64,000 nt of DNA from Parcubacteria group bacterium (GCA_028286605.1 JAQBRE010000002.1:468552-532551), one strand, 5' to 3'; counted from the first letter of the stretch, positions 55,853 to 63,796 are shown. Made by a program: numbers and translations. The notes: generated by a model from the letters alone, not told the origin.

Positions 55853-57919
55853 ATGACTGTTTCAGAAGTACGCAAGCGATTCCTCGATTTCTACGCGGCT
55901 CGGGGCCACGTGATCATCCCGTCCGCGCCTATCGTGCCTGGCAATGACCCCACCACGCTCTTCACCTCTTCGGGGATGCAGCCGCTGGTGCCGTACCTGC
56001 TTGGGAAGGATCATCCAGCAGGGGTTCGCCTCGCGAACTCCCAGATGAGCTTCCGTGCAGGAGACATCGAAGAGGTCGGCGACAACCGCCACACTACATT
56101 CTTCGAGATGCTCGGTAACTGGTCACTTGGTGACTATTTCAAGGAAAAACAACTTCCTTGGTTGTTTGATTTTTTAACAGATGAAGAACTTGGATTGGGA
56201 TTAGATATTGATAAGCTTTTTGTCACAGTATTTGCTGGCGATACTGAAAGTGGAATGAAAGCAGATAACGAATCTGTCGAGATATGGAAAGAGCTTTTCA
56301 AAGCAAAAAATATTGATGCGCATTTTTCTGATGTTGGTTCCGAAACGAATGGTTATAAGAAGGGTATGTGGAGCGATGAAAATGCTCCAGACGCACAAAT
56401 GACCAAGGCACGAATTTTTGCATATGACGCGAAGAAAAACTGGTGGAGTCGCGCAGGCATTCCAAGCAATATGCCCGCGGGGGAGCCAGGTGGTCCAGAT
56501 TCTGAAGTTTTCTATGACTTTATGCCGAACTCTGGTTTTGATGGTGGTCATGCAACTCTTGATTCAGCAAAAATATGGGGAGTAAATTGCCATCCGAATT
56601 GCGATTGCGGTCGTTTCATAGAAATAGGTAACTCGGTGTTTATGCAGTTCGTAAAAAATCAAGACGGATCATTCTCAAATCTTCCGAAGCAGAATGTCGA
56701 CTTTGGCGGAGGTCTTGAGCGACTCGCTGCTGCAACAAATAACGATGCTGATGTCTTTAATATTGATGTCTTCGCCTCTGCAAAGGCTCAAATTGCTTCT
56801 TTAACTGGTGTCTCCTATTCGGACAATGGTGGTCCATCAGAAAATCCGAGTGGGATTATAGTAATTGGCAAAGAAAATCCTGTGGGCATGCCAGCAGGTA
56901 CTATGCGATTCTTCTATCGTGTAATTCTTGATCACTTACGCGCATCAACATTCCTTATCGCAGGAAGTGTACAGCCAAGCAAAAGCGATCAGGGCTACGT
57001 GGTACGACGTCTCCTTCGTAGAGCAATACGCTTTTCCGATAATCTTGCTATTCCCGCAGGAAATCTTTCAAAGATAGCAAGTATTTATGTTCATGAATAT
57101 GAGCAGGCCTATCCTATATTGCTGGAGCACCATAAAACTATTGTTGAAACGATAGAGAAGGAAGAGGAGGATTTCAGAATCATTTTAAAGCGTGAAGGTG
57201 CCAGGCTAGACAATGCCTTACAGGAAGCCATTTTCAATGGAGGTGTTTTGGATGCCCAAATTGCTTTTCAGTTCGCAACTACACACGGATATCCATTCGA
57301 GATGATTGTTGAGCAGGCTCAAGAAAGAGGTGTCAGAATTGACCGAGACGCTTTTGAAAGTTTAATGGAGCAGCATCAGGAAACATCGCGCGCCGGAGGC
57401 GCGCAGCGTTTCGCAGGCGGCCTTGCAGACCATGCAGAGCAGACGGTCCGCTACCACACCACGCATCACATCCTTCTTGCCGCGCTTCAGCAAGTGCTCG
57501 GCCCCGAAGTGAAGCAGCGCGGCTCCAATATTACGAGCGAACGTCTTCGTATCGACTTCTCTTCACCCGGCAAGATGACGGACGAGCAGAAAGCAGAAGT
57601 TGAGCGCATCGTGAACGAAGTTATCTATCAGGATCTTCCTGTATCGCGCACGGTGATGCCAAAAGAGGAAGCAGAGAAACTTGGTGCACAGATGGAGTTC
57701 GGCGTTAAGTATCCCGACATGGTCTCGGTCTATTCGGTGGGCCCTATCCACGCAACGGAAGAGAACCCTGATATTCCGAACGCATTCTCACTTGAGTTCT
57801 GCGGCGGTCCGCACGTTTCAAATACGAAAGAGATTCACGAAGGCGGCACGCATTTCAAGATTCAGAAAGAGGAAGCAGTGGCAGCCGGTATTCGTCGCAT
57901 CAAGGCGGTAATTGCCTAA
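55853..57919 (+). CDS. alaS: Alanyl-tRNA synthetase, short form, mosaic gene
   Basis: A 688-aa class II synthetase charging tRNA-Ala. Catalytic motifs include FTSSGMQPLVPYLLGKDHP, FRAGDIEEVGDNRHTTFFEM LGNWSLGDYF and NVDFGGGLERLAAATN. The editing domain is present (YHTTHHILLAALQ near 534; CGGPHVSNTKEI near 650), but the C-Ala/DHHA1 domain that extends bacterial enzymes to about 870 aa is missing. DNA from about 56140 to 57390 is clearly more AT-rich, with A/T-ending codons, than the two ends, so the gene looks recombinant. TATCTT 55840-55845 lies 7 nt before the ATG. Confidence 0.95.
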   Translation: MTVSEVRKRFLDFYAARGHVIIPSAPIVPGNDPTTLFTSSGMQPLVPYLLGKDHPAGVRLANSQMSFRAGDIEEVGDNRHTTFFEMLGNWSLGDYFKEKQLPWLFDFLTDEELGLGLDIDKLFVTVFAGDTESGMKADNESVEIWKELFKAKNIDAHFSDVGSETNGYKKGMWSDENAPDAQMTKARIFAYDAKKNWWSRAGIPSNMPAGEPGGPDSEVFYDFMPNSGFDGGHATLDSAKIWGVNCHPNCDCGRFIEIGNSVFMQFVKNQDGSFSNLPKQNVDFGGGLERLAAATNNDADVFNIDVFASAKAQIASLTGVSYSDNGGPSENPSGIIVIGKENPVGMPAGTMRFFYRVILDHLRASTFLIAGSVQPSKSDQGYVVRRLLRRAIRFSDNLAIPAGNLSKIASIYVHEYEQAYPILLEHHKTIVETIEKEEEDFRIILKREGARLDNALQEAIFNGGVLDAQIAFQFATTHGYPFEMIVEQAQERGVRIDRDAFESLMEQHQETSRAGGAQRFAGGLADHAEQTVRYHTTHHILLAALQQVLGPEVKQRGSNITSERLRIDFSSPGKMTDEQKAEVERIVNEVIYQDLPVSRTVMPKEEAEKLGAQMEFGVKYPDMVSVYSVGPIHATEENPDIPNAFSLEFCGGPHVSNTKEIHEGGTHFKIQKEEAVAAGIRRIKAVIA

Positions 57920-57948
57920 GAAATATTTAGCGTTCGATTCCCAGCAGC

Positions 57949-58410
57949 ATGCATAAAATACTCTTGCTCATACTAGTGGCTTTAGTGCTGTGCGGTATGG
58001 GCTACGAATACGTTGTCTCGCACCAAGCGTTTCCTCCTAAATCGAACGTGTGCTTCGAGATGCTCACGAGCTCTCTTGAAGTAGCGAAATCGAATCCTGC
58101 TATTAGGGTTCCTAATTTTTCTCTAGATTCCATACGATATATTCGTTGTGCTGCAATACCTGGCATAACCAATTTCACTATTGCCGGGATCGATTCATTT
58201 GGAAAAGAGTTCCGCATCTACGAAACGGTCGGGGGCAGGGCAGCGTCAGGAGGTGATAGCATTCTTGATTACTGCTATACGCAGGATGGAAAAATCATAT
58301 CCCAAATTCGCATCACGGGACACGAAGGAAAGCACTCAAATTCCGCATGTATCTATGATGAGTCTCTTCTTGCTCACCCTGTAACATATGAATACGGATT
58401 GACCAAATAA
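57949..58410 (+). CDS. Small exported or anchored protein
   Basis: A 153-aa protein with an N-terminal hydrophobic segment (ILLLILVALVLCGMGYEYVV) and a soluble beta-rich domain with five Cys (VCFEML, IRCAAIP, DYCYTQ, SACIYD). The even spread of Cys suggests disulfides outside the cell. The LCGM stretch is not a clear lipobox. No family is recognised. It is AT-richer than average and lies 29 nt after alaS. Confidence 0.55.
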   Translation: MHKILLLILVALVLCGMGYEYVVSHQAFPPKSNVCFEMLTSSLEVAKSNPAIRVPNFSLDSIRYIRCAAIPGITNFTIAGIDSFGKEFRIYETVGGRAASGGDSILDYCYTQDGKIISQIRITGHEGKHSNSACIYDESLLAHPVTYEYGLTK

Positions 58411-58484
58411 GCAGCAACAATTCATACAAAAATTGATAACTAGGTATAGAATGGAAAATATCATTCATAATTAACTGATTACCT

Positions 58485-58835
58485 ATGAACAAGTATTTCG
58501 TGTTGTTTGGCATTCCTGCTGCATCGATTCAGGAGTGGATGACGAACGTTGATGAAGCGACGCGCAAAGAACAGATGGATAAGATGATGATCGATTGGGA
58601 GACGTGGATGACGGCGCATGCGGATGCGATTCTTGATAAGGGTCTTCCGCTCGGAAAGACGAAGCGCGTTGATGCGAATGGTGTGAGCGACATTAAGAAT
58701 GATTTGAACTGGTACCTACTCGTACAGGCAGAATCACATGAAGCAGCGGCAGCGATGTTCGTAGGTCATCCGCATCTAGTGGAGATTCCAAGCGCATACG
58801 CCGAAATAATGGATGCGAACCGAATGGGAATGTAG
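58485..58835 (+). CDS. YCII-related domain protein
   Basis: A 116-aa protein of the YCII/DGPF-like dimeric alpha-beta fold: MNKYFVLFGIPAASIQEWMT, DWETWMTAHADAILDKGLPL, LVQAESHEAAAAMFVGHPHL. Such proteins are small, of uncertain function, often linked to stress or used as scaffolds. No operon partner is clear. TATAGAAT lies about 35 nt upstream, leaving a leader without a Shine-Dalgarno sequence. Confidence 0.75.
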   Translation: MNKYFVLFGIPAASIQEWMTNVDEATRKEQMDKMMIDWETWMTAHADAILDKGLPLGKTKRVDANGVSDIKNDLNWYLLVQAESHEAAAAMFVGHPHLVEIPSAYAEIMDANRMGM

Positions 58836-58910
58836 GTTCTTGTCCTCACGGATTCTTAATCGAGGTAGTGCTTTTATGGTGGACGTACCCGCTTAACTAA
58901 ACACACTTGT

Positions 58911-59156
58911 ATGGGAATTATTCTTTGGATTGTATTCGGTGCTATCGCTGGTTGGATCGCTTCGATGATCGTTAAGAGCAATCAGGGCCTTCTGATCGAT
59001 ATCATTGTGGGTATCGTCGGTGCGCTTATCGGTGGCTGGATCATGAGCCTTCTGGGTTACGGCGGCGTGAGCGGCTTCAATATCTACAGCCTCCTCGTTG
59101 CAATCCTCGGTGCAGTCGTCCTTCTGGTTATCGTGAAGGCGATTCGACGCGCGTAA
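58911..59156 (+). CDS. GlsB/YeaQ/YmgE family stress-response membrane protein
   Basis: An 81-aa protein of the transglycosylase-associated (Transgly_assoc) family with three hydrophobic segments and the family start MGIILWIVFGAIAGWIASMI, then VGIVGALIGGWIMSLLG. The conserved GxxGGW and the loop GYGGVSGFNIYSLLVAILGA match the family. Members respond to envelope or acid stress; mechanism unknown. A 14-bp terminator stem follows. Confidence 0.9.
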   Translation: MGIILWIVFGAIAGWIASMIVKSNQGLLIDIIVGIVGALIGGWIMSLLGYGGVSGFNIYSLLVAILGAVVLLVIVKAIRRA

Positions 59157-59174
59157 TCGCGGTTCCTTGTGTGC

Positions 59175-59205
59175 GGAATGGCGCAGGCATAGCCTGCGCC
59201 ATTCC
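59175..59205 (+). terminator. Terminator of the YeaQ-like gene
   Basis: The 14-bp stem GGAATGGCGCAGGC with its complement and an ATA loop is followed by TTTAT. The next leaderless -10 box starts 15 nt later. Confidence 0.8.
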
Positions 59206-59232
59206 TTTATCCAAATACGATAGAATACTCCT

Positions 59233-59673
59233 ATGCAAATAAAAGAACTCGGACACGTCGTGCTCTATGTTACAGATGCCACGACGATGGCAGATTTCTA
59301 TCGCGACACGCTCGGCTTCAGACAGATCGCACGTGAGCCGGGCATCGCTATCTTCTCTGGCGGACGTACGCATCACGAGATGCTGATGATTGAAGTGGGA
59401 GGGAAGCCAAAGCCTGCGCATGCGCCAGAACCGGGGTTGTATCACATTGGCTTCAAGATAGGAGATAGCACCGAAGATGTAAAGAAAGCATTCAACGAGT
59501 TACGGGCACAGAACGTACGCATCATCGGCGCGACGGATCATGGCGTTACACATTCGCTCTACATACTCGACCCGGACGGCAATGAGCTCGAACTCTACGC
59601 AGATGTTTCAGACGAATGGAAAGCAAATCCTTCGGCAATACTTTCACCTGCACGGCATCTCGATCTTTCGTAG
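59233..59673 (+). CDS. VOC/glyoxalase family dioxygenase-like protein
   Basis: A 146-aa vicinal-oxygen-chelate protein with two beta-alpha-beta3 modules: ELGHVVLYVTDATTMADFYR (first metal His), LGFRQ, GLYHIGFKIGD (second His), LYILDPDGNELELYAD (metal Glu). It resembles catechol-2,3-dioxygenase or glyoxalase I-like members; substrate unknown. TAGAAT 59221-59226 lies 6 nt before the ATG. Confidence 0.88.
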   Translation: MQIKELGHVVLYVTDATTMADFYRDTLGFRQIAREPGIAIFSGGRTHHEMLMIEVGGKPKPAHAPEPGLYHIGFKIGDSTEDVKKAFNELRAQNVRIIGATDHGVTHSLYILDPDGNELELYADVSDEWKANPSAILSPARHLDLS

Positions 59674-59716
59674 ATATCCCAGCCTCATACTAGAAAGGCT
59701 TGGTATACTTTTAGTA

Positions 59717-61060
59717 ATGGGTCTTTTCGGCAAGAAGAATAAAGCGACGCACATACTCATCGACGTCGGCTCCGCCTCCGTCGGTGGCGCGTATGTGCAT
59801 TTCAAGAGCGGCCAGCTTCCGACCATTTACTACAATGCGCGCATCAATCTGGAGCAGCGCGAAGGTGAGGAGCTACAGACAGGAATGCTGCGAACGCTGA
59901 CGGAACTTACGGACTTGCTGGTAAAGGAAGGTGCACCTTCGGTGCACCGGGAATTAGGTAATGCGCATGCCGATTCAATAATCGTTTCCATAGCAGCGCC
60001 GTGGCAGGATACGCGCGTGCGCGTTGAAACAATACAGTCCGTACGGCCATTCACGTTCACGAAGAAGCTTCTGAATGACACCGTCGCAAAGACGACGCAT
60101 GTTCCTGAAGATCGTATAGACTCCGGCGAGTCCGTCATCGCGACCATCCTTAACGGATACGAGATCCCGAACCCGTTCGGCAAGCAGGTGAAGCGCGCGG
60201 AGCTCGTCATACTTTCTTCCACCTTATTGAAATCAATCACCGAAGCAGTGGAGAAGACGCTGCGTAAGGCATTCCATACACACGAGATTTCCTTCACCGG
60301 CTTCGCGCCGGTATCGTATCGCGTATTCCGCGATCTCTATCCGCACGAGAATGATTATCTGATATTGGATATTCGCGGCGAACGAACTGATCTGGCATTT
60401 ATTCAGACCGGCTTGCTCCGCGATGTGGGTTCAATACCGAACGGTACCCGTGCGTTGCTCGCCATTGGCCGAAAGGCAAGCGATATCACCGAACCGCCAC
60501 CAGTCTTGCCGATGGGCTCAGGCCTTGGTGCAAGTTATCTGAATCCGAGCCGCAATGAACGCTTCAGTGCACGCGTAGAAGCAGCAGAAGAAGGATGGAT
60601 AAACGATCTTTCTGGTCTTTTGAAGGATTTCTCCACGCGTCATGCGCTTCCACGCACATTATTCCTTCTTGCGGATGATGATGTGCGAGGCTTCCTAGTG
60701 CGCACGCTCGATACCCCTTCGCTCCATACGTTATGGCTTTCAGATGAACCGCTTCGCATCGTTCCAGTATCGCACGCACAGTTCACGCCGTACGTGAAAA
60801 CATTCGGCATGGCGACCGGCGACATCTTCCTTGATCTTCTTGCGCTGTATCAAACTAAGAGCGCGCAGCCGGTTGAGAACGAGCCTGATGTGATACAGAA
60901 ACCGAAGAAGCTGACAGGGAAGGAGAAGAAAGCCCTGAAGGAGCGGCAAAAAGAAGAAGCGCGCGCGGCGAAAGAGGCCGCTGCCTTGCAGCGCCCAACG
61001 ATGGGCGACATGGTAACTGCCACCTCACCTGAAGACGAAGAACCCGATTTCAGCATGTAA
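59717..61060 (+). CDS. PilM/FtsA-like actin-fold protein
   Basis: A 447-aa protein of the ASKHA (actin-like) fold. ILIDVGSASVGGAYVHF resembles phosphate loop 1, YLILDIRGERTDLAFIQTG with SIPNGTRALL resembles phosphate loop 2. A charged coiled tail (KKLTGKEKKALKERQKEEAR) ends the protein. PilM works with the type IV pilus assembly platform and FtsA with the divisome; CPR genomes carry divergent relatives, and the exact role is open. Start 59717 is set by TATACT 59704-59709, 7 nt upstream; a longer frame overlaps the VOC gene and is rejected. Confidence 0.7.
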   Translation: MGLFGKKNKATHILIDVGSASVGGAYVHFKSGQLPTIYYNARINLEQREGEELQTGMLRTLTELTDLLVKEGAPSVHRELGNAHADSIIVSIAAPWQDTRVRVETIQSVRPFTFTKKLLNDTVAKTTHVPEDRIDSGESVIATILNGYEIPNPFGKQVKRAELVILSSTLLKSITEAVEKTLRKAFHTHEISFTGFAPVSYRVFRDLYPHENDYLILDIRGERTDLAFIQTGLLRDVGSIPNGTRALLAIGRKASDITEPPPVLPMGSGLGASYLNPSRNERFSARVEAAEEGWINDLSGLLKDFSTRHALPRTLFLLADDDVRGFLVRTLDTPSLHTLWLSDEPLRIVPVSHAQFTPYVKTFGMATGDIFLDLLALYQTKSAQPVENEPDVIQKPKKLTGKEKKALKERQKEEARAAKEAAALQRPTMGDMVTATSPEDEEPDFSM

Positions 61061-61143
61061 CACTGTTTGCGATAATGCTTAAGCCTTAATTGCTACACAG
61101 ACTGATTTCTTGTAGAGTGCCGATAGACAGAAGGAGACACACT

Positions 61144-61302
61144 ATGTCTGGCGAAAAAACTCTAACGCAAGAACAACTCCAAGCCGACCTCAGTGCGCGG
61201 CTTGGCGCAGCGATAGCGACCTATGCAGAGGAGCGCGGTCTCACAAAGGAAGAGGTGATGCAGACCGCACGAGAACTGCTTCTGAATGAGCCGTCATCAT
61301 AG
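61144..61302 (+). CDS. Small accessory protein, first unit of array
   Basis: A 52-aa helical protein: LTQEQLQADLSARLGAAIAT, then YAEERGLTKEEVMQTARELL. The amphipathic heptads suggest dimerisation; a ribbon-helix-helix or antitoxin-like role is possible but not shown. AAGGAG lies 8 nt before the ATG, and TTGCTA-17-TAGAGT lies upstream. The unit ends in a terminator and repeat copy F. Confidence 0.55.
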   Translation: MSGEKTLTQEQLQADLSARLGAAIATYAEERGLTKEEVMQTARELLLNEPSS

Positions 61303-61332
61303 AGCGAAAGTTGAGTCCACAACACATATCAA

Positions 61333-61353
61333 GTCGCCCTTCCAAAAGGCGGC
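61333..61353 (+). terminator. Terminator of first array unit
   Basis: The stem TCGCCCTT/AAGGCGGC is followed by TTTTCTATTTATATA. Confidence 0.6.
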
Positions 61354-61372
61354 TTTTCTATTTATATAAAGC

Positions 61373-61400
61373 GCTGGCAGTCTGAGATGATGTTGAAACC
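61373..61400 (+). repeat. Cassette-end repeat copy F
   Basis: GCTGGCAGTCTGAG, then ATGATGTTGAAACC. The next unit's TTGACA starts 8 nt later (61409). Confidence 0.75.
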
Positions 61401-61471
61401 TATTATACTTGACATATTTAATTTCTATATGTAATCTATTTTCAGATAAAACAACTGAGAAAGGGCTTCCA

Positions 61472-61717
61472 ATGGAAACTAATGTGTATGAACGTACCGG
61501 TTTTGCTTCCCGCAATAATCGAAAGGCTTGTGAACAGCGAATTAAGTCTATTCTTGACTCTGCAAAGAGCGGGGCAGAAGTCATAAAGCGAATCACGGCA
61601 ATGGGCTACTCTCCGCATGTAATAAACCTTCGACAATCTCGCTTTGACGACAGCCTGACAACGGGAGATAGGGTCTACGTAATTCACGGTCGGAATACGA
61701 TTCAAGCAATTCTCTAA
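61472..61717 (+). CDS. Small accessory protein, second unit of array
   Basis: An 81-aa soluble protein: ETNVYERTGFASRNNRKACE, LDSAKSGAEVIKRITAMGYS, VYVIHGRNTIQAIL. No family is recognised. The start ATG at 61472 has AAAGGG upstream. A textbook promoter TTGACA 61409-61414, 17 nt, TAATCT 61432-61437 lies between repeat F and the gene. A terminator and repeat G follow. Confidence 0.55.
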   Translation: METNVYERTGFASRNNRKACEQRIKSILDSAKSGAEVIKRITAMGYSPHVINLRQSRFDDSLTTGDRVYVIHGRNTIQAIL

Positions 61718-61750
61718 ACAACAACAGCCCTCCTCGGCGAAACGAAACTT

Positions 61751-61777
61751 AAACCCCTTCGTTTCGTGCGAAGGGGC
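61751..61777 (+). terminator. Terminator of second array unit
   Basis: The stem CCCCTTCG/CGAAGGGG has a TTTCGTG loop and is followed by CTGTTTCTTTTATATA. Confidence 0.75.
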
Positions 61778-61803
61778 TGTTTCTTTTATATACATGGTGG
61801 CTG

Positions 61804-61827
61804 GCTGGCTGGGACGATATTGGAACC
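61804..61827 (+). repeat. Cassette-end repeat copy G
   Basis: GCTGGCTGGGACGA, then TATTGGAACC. A GGCT tandem precedes it. The next unit's TTGACA starts 6 nt later (61834). Confidence 0.75.
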
Positions 61828-61888
61828 ATCATGTTGACAACATATAAATATTTAGGTAATATAAAACTAGGATTTTATGGAGGCCATT

Positions 61889-62215
61889 ATGGCGCGCTGT
61901 TTCTATGTCATGCATGTGCATAACGAGAAAGCCAATAGGAGATACTCCTTTTGGCGCAGGGACAGCGGGCTTTCTGCACCTTCCCCGCTGCACACGTCGG
62001 TATGTCTCGCGAACGAGTATTTGTTTACAATACATAAAATTGAACACTTCCTCGAATCTGCAAACTACAGGGGCGAGGAAGATGGGGACATCTATATGTA
62101 CTTAAGTAATCTTGATCCCCTGACAGATCCTTGTTCTCCCTACGTTGAAATTAAGGATAACTATCCCACATTCAGTAAGTACCTACGGGAACATAAGTGG
62201 GAGAAAATAGTATAG
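61889..62215 (+). CDS. Accessory protein, third unit of array
   Basis: A 108-aa soluble protein: MARCFYVMHVHNEKANRRYS, LHTSVCLANEYLFTIHKIEH, DIYMYLSNLDPLTDPCSPYV. No family is recognised. ATG 61889 has GGAGG 5 nt upstream (an in-frame ATG at 61877 overlaps that site). Promoter TTGACA 61834-61839, 17 nt, TAATAT 61857-61862. The gene is AT-rich. A terminator and repeat H close the unit. Confidence 0.55.
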   Translation: MARCFYVMHVHNEKANRRYSFWRRDSGLSAPSPLHTSVCLANEYLFTIHKIEHFLESANYRGEEDGDIYMYLSNLDPLTDPCSPYVEIKDNYPTFSKYLREHKWEKIV

Positions 62216-62217
62216 TA

Positions 62218-62250
62218 CCGCCTAATGGAAAGCTGTCCGTTGGGTGGTTT
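62218..62250 (+). terminator. Terminator of third array unit
   Basis: ACCGCCTAATGGA pairs imperfectly with TCCGTTGGGTGGT and is followed by TTTCTTTTTATATA. It is similar in sequence to the terminator at 6949-6978. Confidence 0.65.
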
Positions 62251-62265
62251 TCTTTTTATATAGGT

Positions 62266-62288
62266 GCTGGCAGACTAGGGATCGAACC
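62266..62288 (+). repeat. Cassette-end repeat copy H
   Basis: GCTGGCAGACTAGG, then GATCGAACC. It is identical to copy C over 22 positions, although the two lie 15 kb apart and next to unrelated genes. Confidence 0.8.
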
Positions 62289-62299
62289 ATCGAAATGAG

Positions 62300-62340
62300 C
62301 AAAACAAATAATGACCGGATTTCGGTCATTATTTGTTTTG
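62300..62340. repeat. 18-bp perfect AT-rich palindrome
   Basis: Arms 62300-62317 (CAAAACAAATAATGACCG) and 62323-62340 surround GATTT. It lies just outside the last array repeat, in a 260-bp gap that otherwise holds a TATACT at 62427-62432 and the upstream region of the next gene. Confidence 0.7.
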
Positions 62341-62475
62341 TCTAAATCACTTCACCTCAAAACCTTGATGTAATCGCCAAATCCGCTGCCCACAGGGCAT
62401 TGTTCGCCTTTCTGGCAGAGGAGTATACTTATAAGGTACTTATTGGCGGGCGCTTAGGGCATATACATATTCTTT

Positions 62476-63732
62476 ATGAATCGAACGTTGAACGACATCA
62501 TTCCGCCGTCGCGCCGTCGCACGATGGTTGAAGACAGCACAGGCGCGCCACCCCCAAGCCTGCCGCCGCGTCCGCTTTCGGACCGCCCCAGCAAGCCGCC
62601 GCGCGCGCCGCGTTCAGGCAAAGGATTCCCGTATGGAACCGCCCTTGTCGCTCTTATCGTTATCGCCGGTGCCGTTGCTGCCCTCTACTATTTCTCGGGA
62701 GCGAAAGTAACGGTTACGCCAGAAACCAATACCTCCAGCATCGCTTCAGACTTCACCGCGACCGCAGGGAGCGGCGACCTTCCGTTCGAAGTTATAACTG
62801 ACTCGAAGACTGCGAGCCAGACCGTTCCTTCTGAAAGCACTGAAACGGCGAATGATCCGGCAAGCGGCCCTATCGTCATTAGCAATGCGCAGCCATCGCC
62901 GCAGACGCTCATCAAGAACACTCGCTTCCAGACGGCTGCAGGCCTTATCTTCCGTATCCATGATGCAGTTACTATCCCCGCAGGAGGCAGCGTAACGGCT
63001 ACCGCATATGCAGATCAGGGTGGGGTTACGTACAACATTCCTCCAAGCGCCTTCACGGTTCCTGGCCTTAAGGGTTCAGCAGCATTCAATCAGGTTACGG
63101 CGAAGTCTACGGTTGCTATGACCGGCGGATTCTCTGGTACCCGCGCCACAGTTAGCCAGGCAACAGACCAGGCACAGAACGCAACGAATCAGGCCAGCCT
63201 ACAGAACACGCTCGCTGCAGATATAAAGACGAAGATTCCTGCTGGATACGTACTAATTCCAGGGTCTACCTTCGTTACGTACTCGCCGCAGACCGATACC
63301 GCTGCAGATGGCGGCAAAGTGAATGTGAACGAGCAGGGAACTATGACCGCTGTGGTATTCCCCGAAGCAGCGATTGCTAAAGCAATCGCGTACAAAGTCG
63401 TCGGCACGTACAGCGGCCAGGAGGTAACGCTTCCAGACGTAAGCACGCTCAAGCTCGTTCCTGCCGTAAACACCGCGCCGGTTAATGGAGAAACGACATT
63501 CGCATTCAATCTAAGCGGCACCGCAACGATCGTATGGAAGATCGACACGACGAAGATTGCAGGTGCGGTGGCAGGAAAGACCCGTGATTCAGCACAGGTA
63601 GCGCTTTCCGGCTTCCCTGAAGTAAGCAAGGCAGTGCTCGTACTGCGTCCATTCTGGGCGACTACGTTCCCTCAGGACCCGGCGAAAATTACCGTCACGA
63701 CAGACACCGGCGTCGCCGCGAGCGCGAAATAG
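62476..63732 (+). CDS. Membrane protein with baseplate J-like extracytoplasmic region
   Basis: A 418-aa protein: a Pro-rich cytoplasmic N-terminus (DIIPPSRRR, SLPPRPLSDRPSKPPRAPRS), one membrane helix (YGTALVALIVIAGAVAALYY), then a long Thr/Ala-rich beta domain. VTIPAGGSVTATAYADQGG and NIPPSAFTVPGLKG resemble baseplate J/gp47-type proteins seen in CPR genomes. A surface or pilus-associated role is possible; the family call is from memory. TATACA lies 8 nt before the ATG. Confidence 0.65.
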   Translation: MNRTLNDIIPPSRRRTMVEDSTGAPPPSLPPRPLSDRPSKPPRAPRSGKGFPYGTALVALIVIAGAVAALYYFSGAKVTVTPETNTSSIASDFTATAGSGDLPFEVITDSKTASQTVPSESTETANDPASGPIVISNAQPSPQTLIKNTRFQTAAGLIFRIHDAVTIPAGGSVTATAYADQGGVTYNIPPSAFTVPGLKGSAAFNQVTAKSTVAMTGGFSGTRATVSQATDQAQNATNQASLQNTLAADIKTKIPAGYVLIPGSTFVTYSPQTDTAADGGKVNVNEQGTMTAVVFPEAAIAKAIAYKVVGTYSGQEVTLPDVSTLKLVPAVNTAPVNGETTFAFNLSGTATIVWKIDTTKIAGAVAGKTRDSAQVALSGFPEVSKAVLVLRPFWATTFPQDPAKITVTTDTGVAASAK

Positions 63733-63754
63733 GCCATAGATTCGGTGAAGCTAG

Positions 63755-63783
63755 TTGACGGGCTGAACGCTACTTGGTACGAT
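63755..63783 (+). promoter_or_regulatory. infA promoter
   Basis: TTGACG 63755-63760, 17 nt, TACGAT 63778-63783. The ATG is 13 nt beyond, so the leader would be only about 6 nt long. Confidence 0.6.
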
Positions 63784-63796
63784 ACGAAGGCTTCAC

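Noticed and set aside
6443..62288. Canonical integron attC sites for the cassette repeats
   Set aside because: The repeat ends (GTTGGAACC, GTTGAAACC, ATCGAACC) do not fit GTTRRRY/RYYYAAC pairing, no integrase gene is in the window, and units carry their own promoters. The likeness is architectural only.
6443..62288. Repeats A, C and H as tRNA 3' fragments (GGTTCGATCCC looks like a T arm)
   Set aside because: The long forms B, D, F and G do not keep the T-loop pattern, and no acceptor stem or other tRNA parts are nearby.
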